A stretch of 5,783 nt of DNA from Dehalococcoides sp. Lineage in GTDB: Bacteria; Chloroflexota; Dehalococcoidia; Dehalococcoidales; RBG-16-60-22. Shown here one piece after another: positions 5,073 to 5,783 of this stretch; the first letter of the stretch is position 1; the number at the start of each line of letters is the position of its first letter. Location of the stretch: contig DAOUZD010000059.1 in assembly GCA_030665795.1 (NCBI GenBank), forward strand, positions 1 through 5,783, given 5' to 3'. The position numbers and the translations under genes were made by a program. The notes beneath the pieces were generated by a model. It was not told the DNA's origin, did no database searches, and saw nothing but the letters and a program-made list of their open reading frames with translations.

Positions 5073-5783
5073 ATGAGCTTACCTAGTTTTTCTTTAGCAG
5101 GTAAAGTAGCTATCGTTACCGGAGGCTCGAAGGGTATAGGCAGGGAAATTGGCTTAGTTTTTGCCGAAGCCGGGGCGGATGTGGTTGTTTCTAGCCGCGG
5201 ACTGGATAGTAGCTTGGAGGATGTGGCTGAGGAAATTCGGACGCTTGGTCGACGGTCTCTGGCGGTCCCCGCTGACATCAGGAAGAAGTCCGATGTTGAG
5301 CGTCTGGTGCAGAGGACTTTAGATGAATTTGGCGTCATTGATATTCTGGTAAATAACGCTGGTATCCTTTTCGTCGCCCCGTTTGTTGACCACAGTGAGG
5401 AGGATTGGGACCGGATTATGGATACCAACCTCAAGGGCTACTACCTTTGCTCTCAGGCAGTAGTCAAGAGGATGACAGCACAAAAGCAAGGCAATATTAT
5501 CAATATGGCTTCGATAAGAAGTATCGGGGCGAGTCGGGGGAGGGTCGGTTACTGCGTTTCTAAGGCAGGCGTTGTTATGCTGACCAAGGTGATGGCTTTA
5601 GAATTTGCCAGCTCTAATATCAGAGTTAACGCTATCGCTCCTGGCTGGATCAAAACACAACTCAACAAGCACCTGTGGGAGAAACCTGATATTATTAAAC
5701 AAATTAAGAGGGAGGTACCCTTAGGTTATATGGCTGAACCTAACGTCATTGCCGCAGCCGCCCTATTTTTGGCTTCTGACGCT
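5073..5783 (+). CDS. Classical SDR oxidoreductase, 3' end outside the window
   Basis: From ATG 5073 the frame stays open to the window end (237 codons), so only the last few residues are missing. All classical SDR marks are present: TGGSKGIG (16-23) for dinucleotide binding, D68, NNAG (94-97), N119, S147, Y160 and K164 of the active site, and the IAPG turn (188-191). The SSR after the second strand (40-42) would suit NADP, but this is not decisive. Family members of about 250 residues end with a VDGG-type motif, expected just beyond the edge. AGGAG (5061-5065) sits seven bases before the ATG and only two bases after the upstream isomerase stop, indicating translation from one operon mRNA. It resembles the 3-oxoacyl-ACP reductase / glucose or gluconate dehydrogenase group, and the substrate is not determinable. 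The isomerase neighbour points to a sugar or polyol. Confidence 0.93.
   Translation, partial: MSLPSFSLAGKVAIVTGGSKGIGREIGLVFAEAGADVVVSSRGLDSSLEDVAEEIRTLGRRSLAVPADIRKKSDVERLVQRTLDEFGVIDILVNNAGILFVAPFVDHSEEDWDRIMDTNLKGYYLCSQAVVKRMTAQKQGNIINMASIRSIGASRGRVGYCVSKAGVVMLTKVMALEFASSNIRVNAIAPGWIKTQLNKHLWEKPDIIKQIKREVPLGYMAEPNVIAAAALFLASDA

Noticed and set aside
4964..5434. Minus-strand 156-codon ORF across the isomerase-SDR junction
   Set aside because: It overlaps two well-supported genes on the opposite strand, is serine/arginine-rich in the way of antisense translations, and matches no family.

Overview
The window reads as a piece of an uncultivated or environmental bacterial chromosome of moderate GC. 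It has strong GGAGG-type ribosome binding sites, sigma70-like promoters, short catabolic-looking transcription units and frequent strand switches. A small protein with a CxxC-x17-CxxC zinc motif, a stand-alone PPC/DUF296 protein and several SDR and TIM-barrel enzymes would fit a Chloroflexota (Dehalococcoidia-like) genome. That placement rests on gene-family impression only and is weak. No phage, transposase, CRISPR, tRNA or rRNA signal was seen.

Left part (1-1167). A minus-strand zinc-ribbon gene (67-366) is followed by a strong 15-bp hairpin (9-48) and is divergent from a plus-strand PPC/DUF296 gene (620-1102). Both have recognisable sigma70-type promoters in the shared 253-bp intergenic region; the PPC promoter (TTGACT-17-TATATT) is the best in the window. 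An AT-rich hairpin lies between the PPC gene and the next, convergent gene.

Middle part (1168-2827). A 298-residue minus-strand protein that I cannot assign to a family shows an internal two-fold repeat with paired HxH and PDVVIxP motifs. After about 300 bp of non-coding DNA comes a scar. The last ~30 codons of a probable NHL/beta-propeller protein (minus strand, ending at 2373) abut the last ~110 codons of a short-chain dehydrogenase (plus strand, ending at 2786). Both have lost their 5' ends, as expected if one deletion removed the divergent starts of two neighbouring genes.

Right part (2828-5783). A minus-strand extended-SDR NAD-dependent epimerase/dehydratase resembling threonine-dehydrogenase or UDP-sugar-epimerase relatives (2828-3808) is divergent from a plus-strand pair. 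That pair is a xylose-isomerase-like TIM-barrel sugar isomerase/epimerase (4010-5059) and, 13 bp further on, a classical SDR oxidoreductase (5073 to beyond the window end). The pair is probably one operon interconverting and oxidising or reducing a sugar, polyol or similar carbonyl compound; the substrate cannot be read from sequence. The strongest candidates for something new are the duplicated HxH protein and the long hairpin at the left edge. The rest looks like ordinary metabolic accessory DNA.
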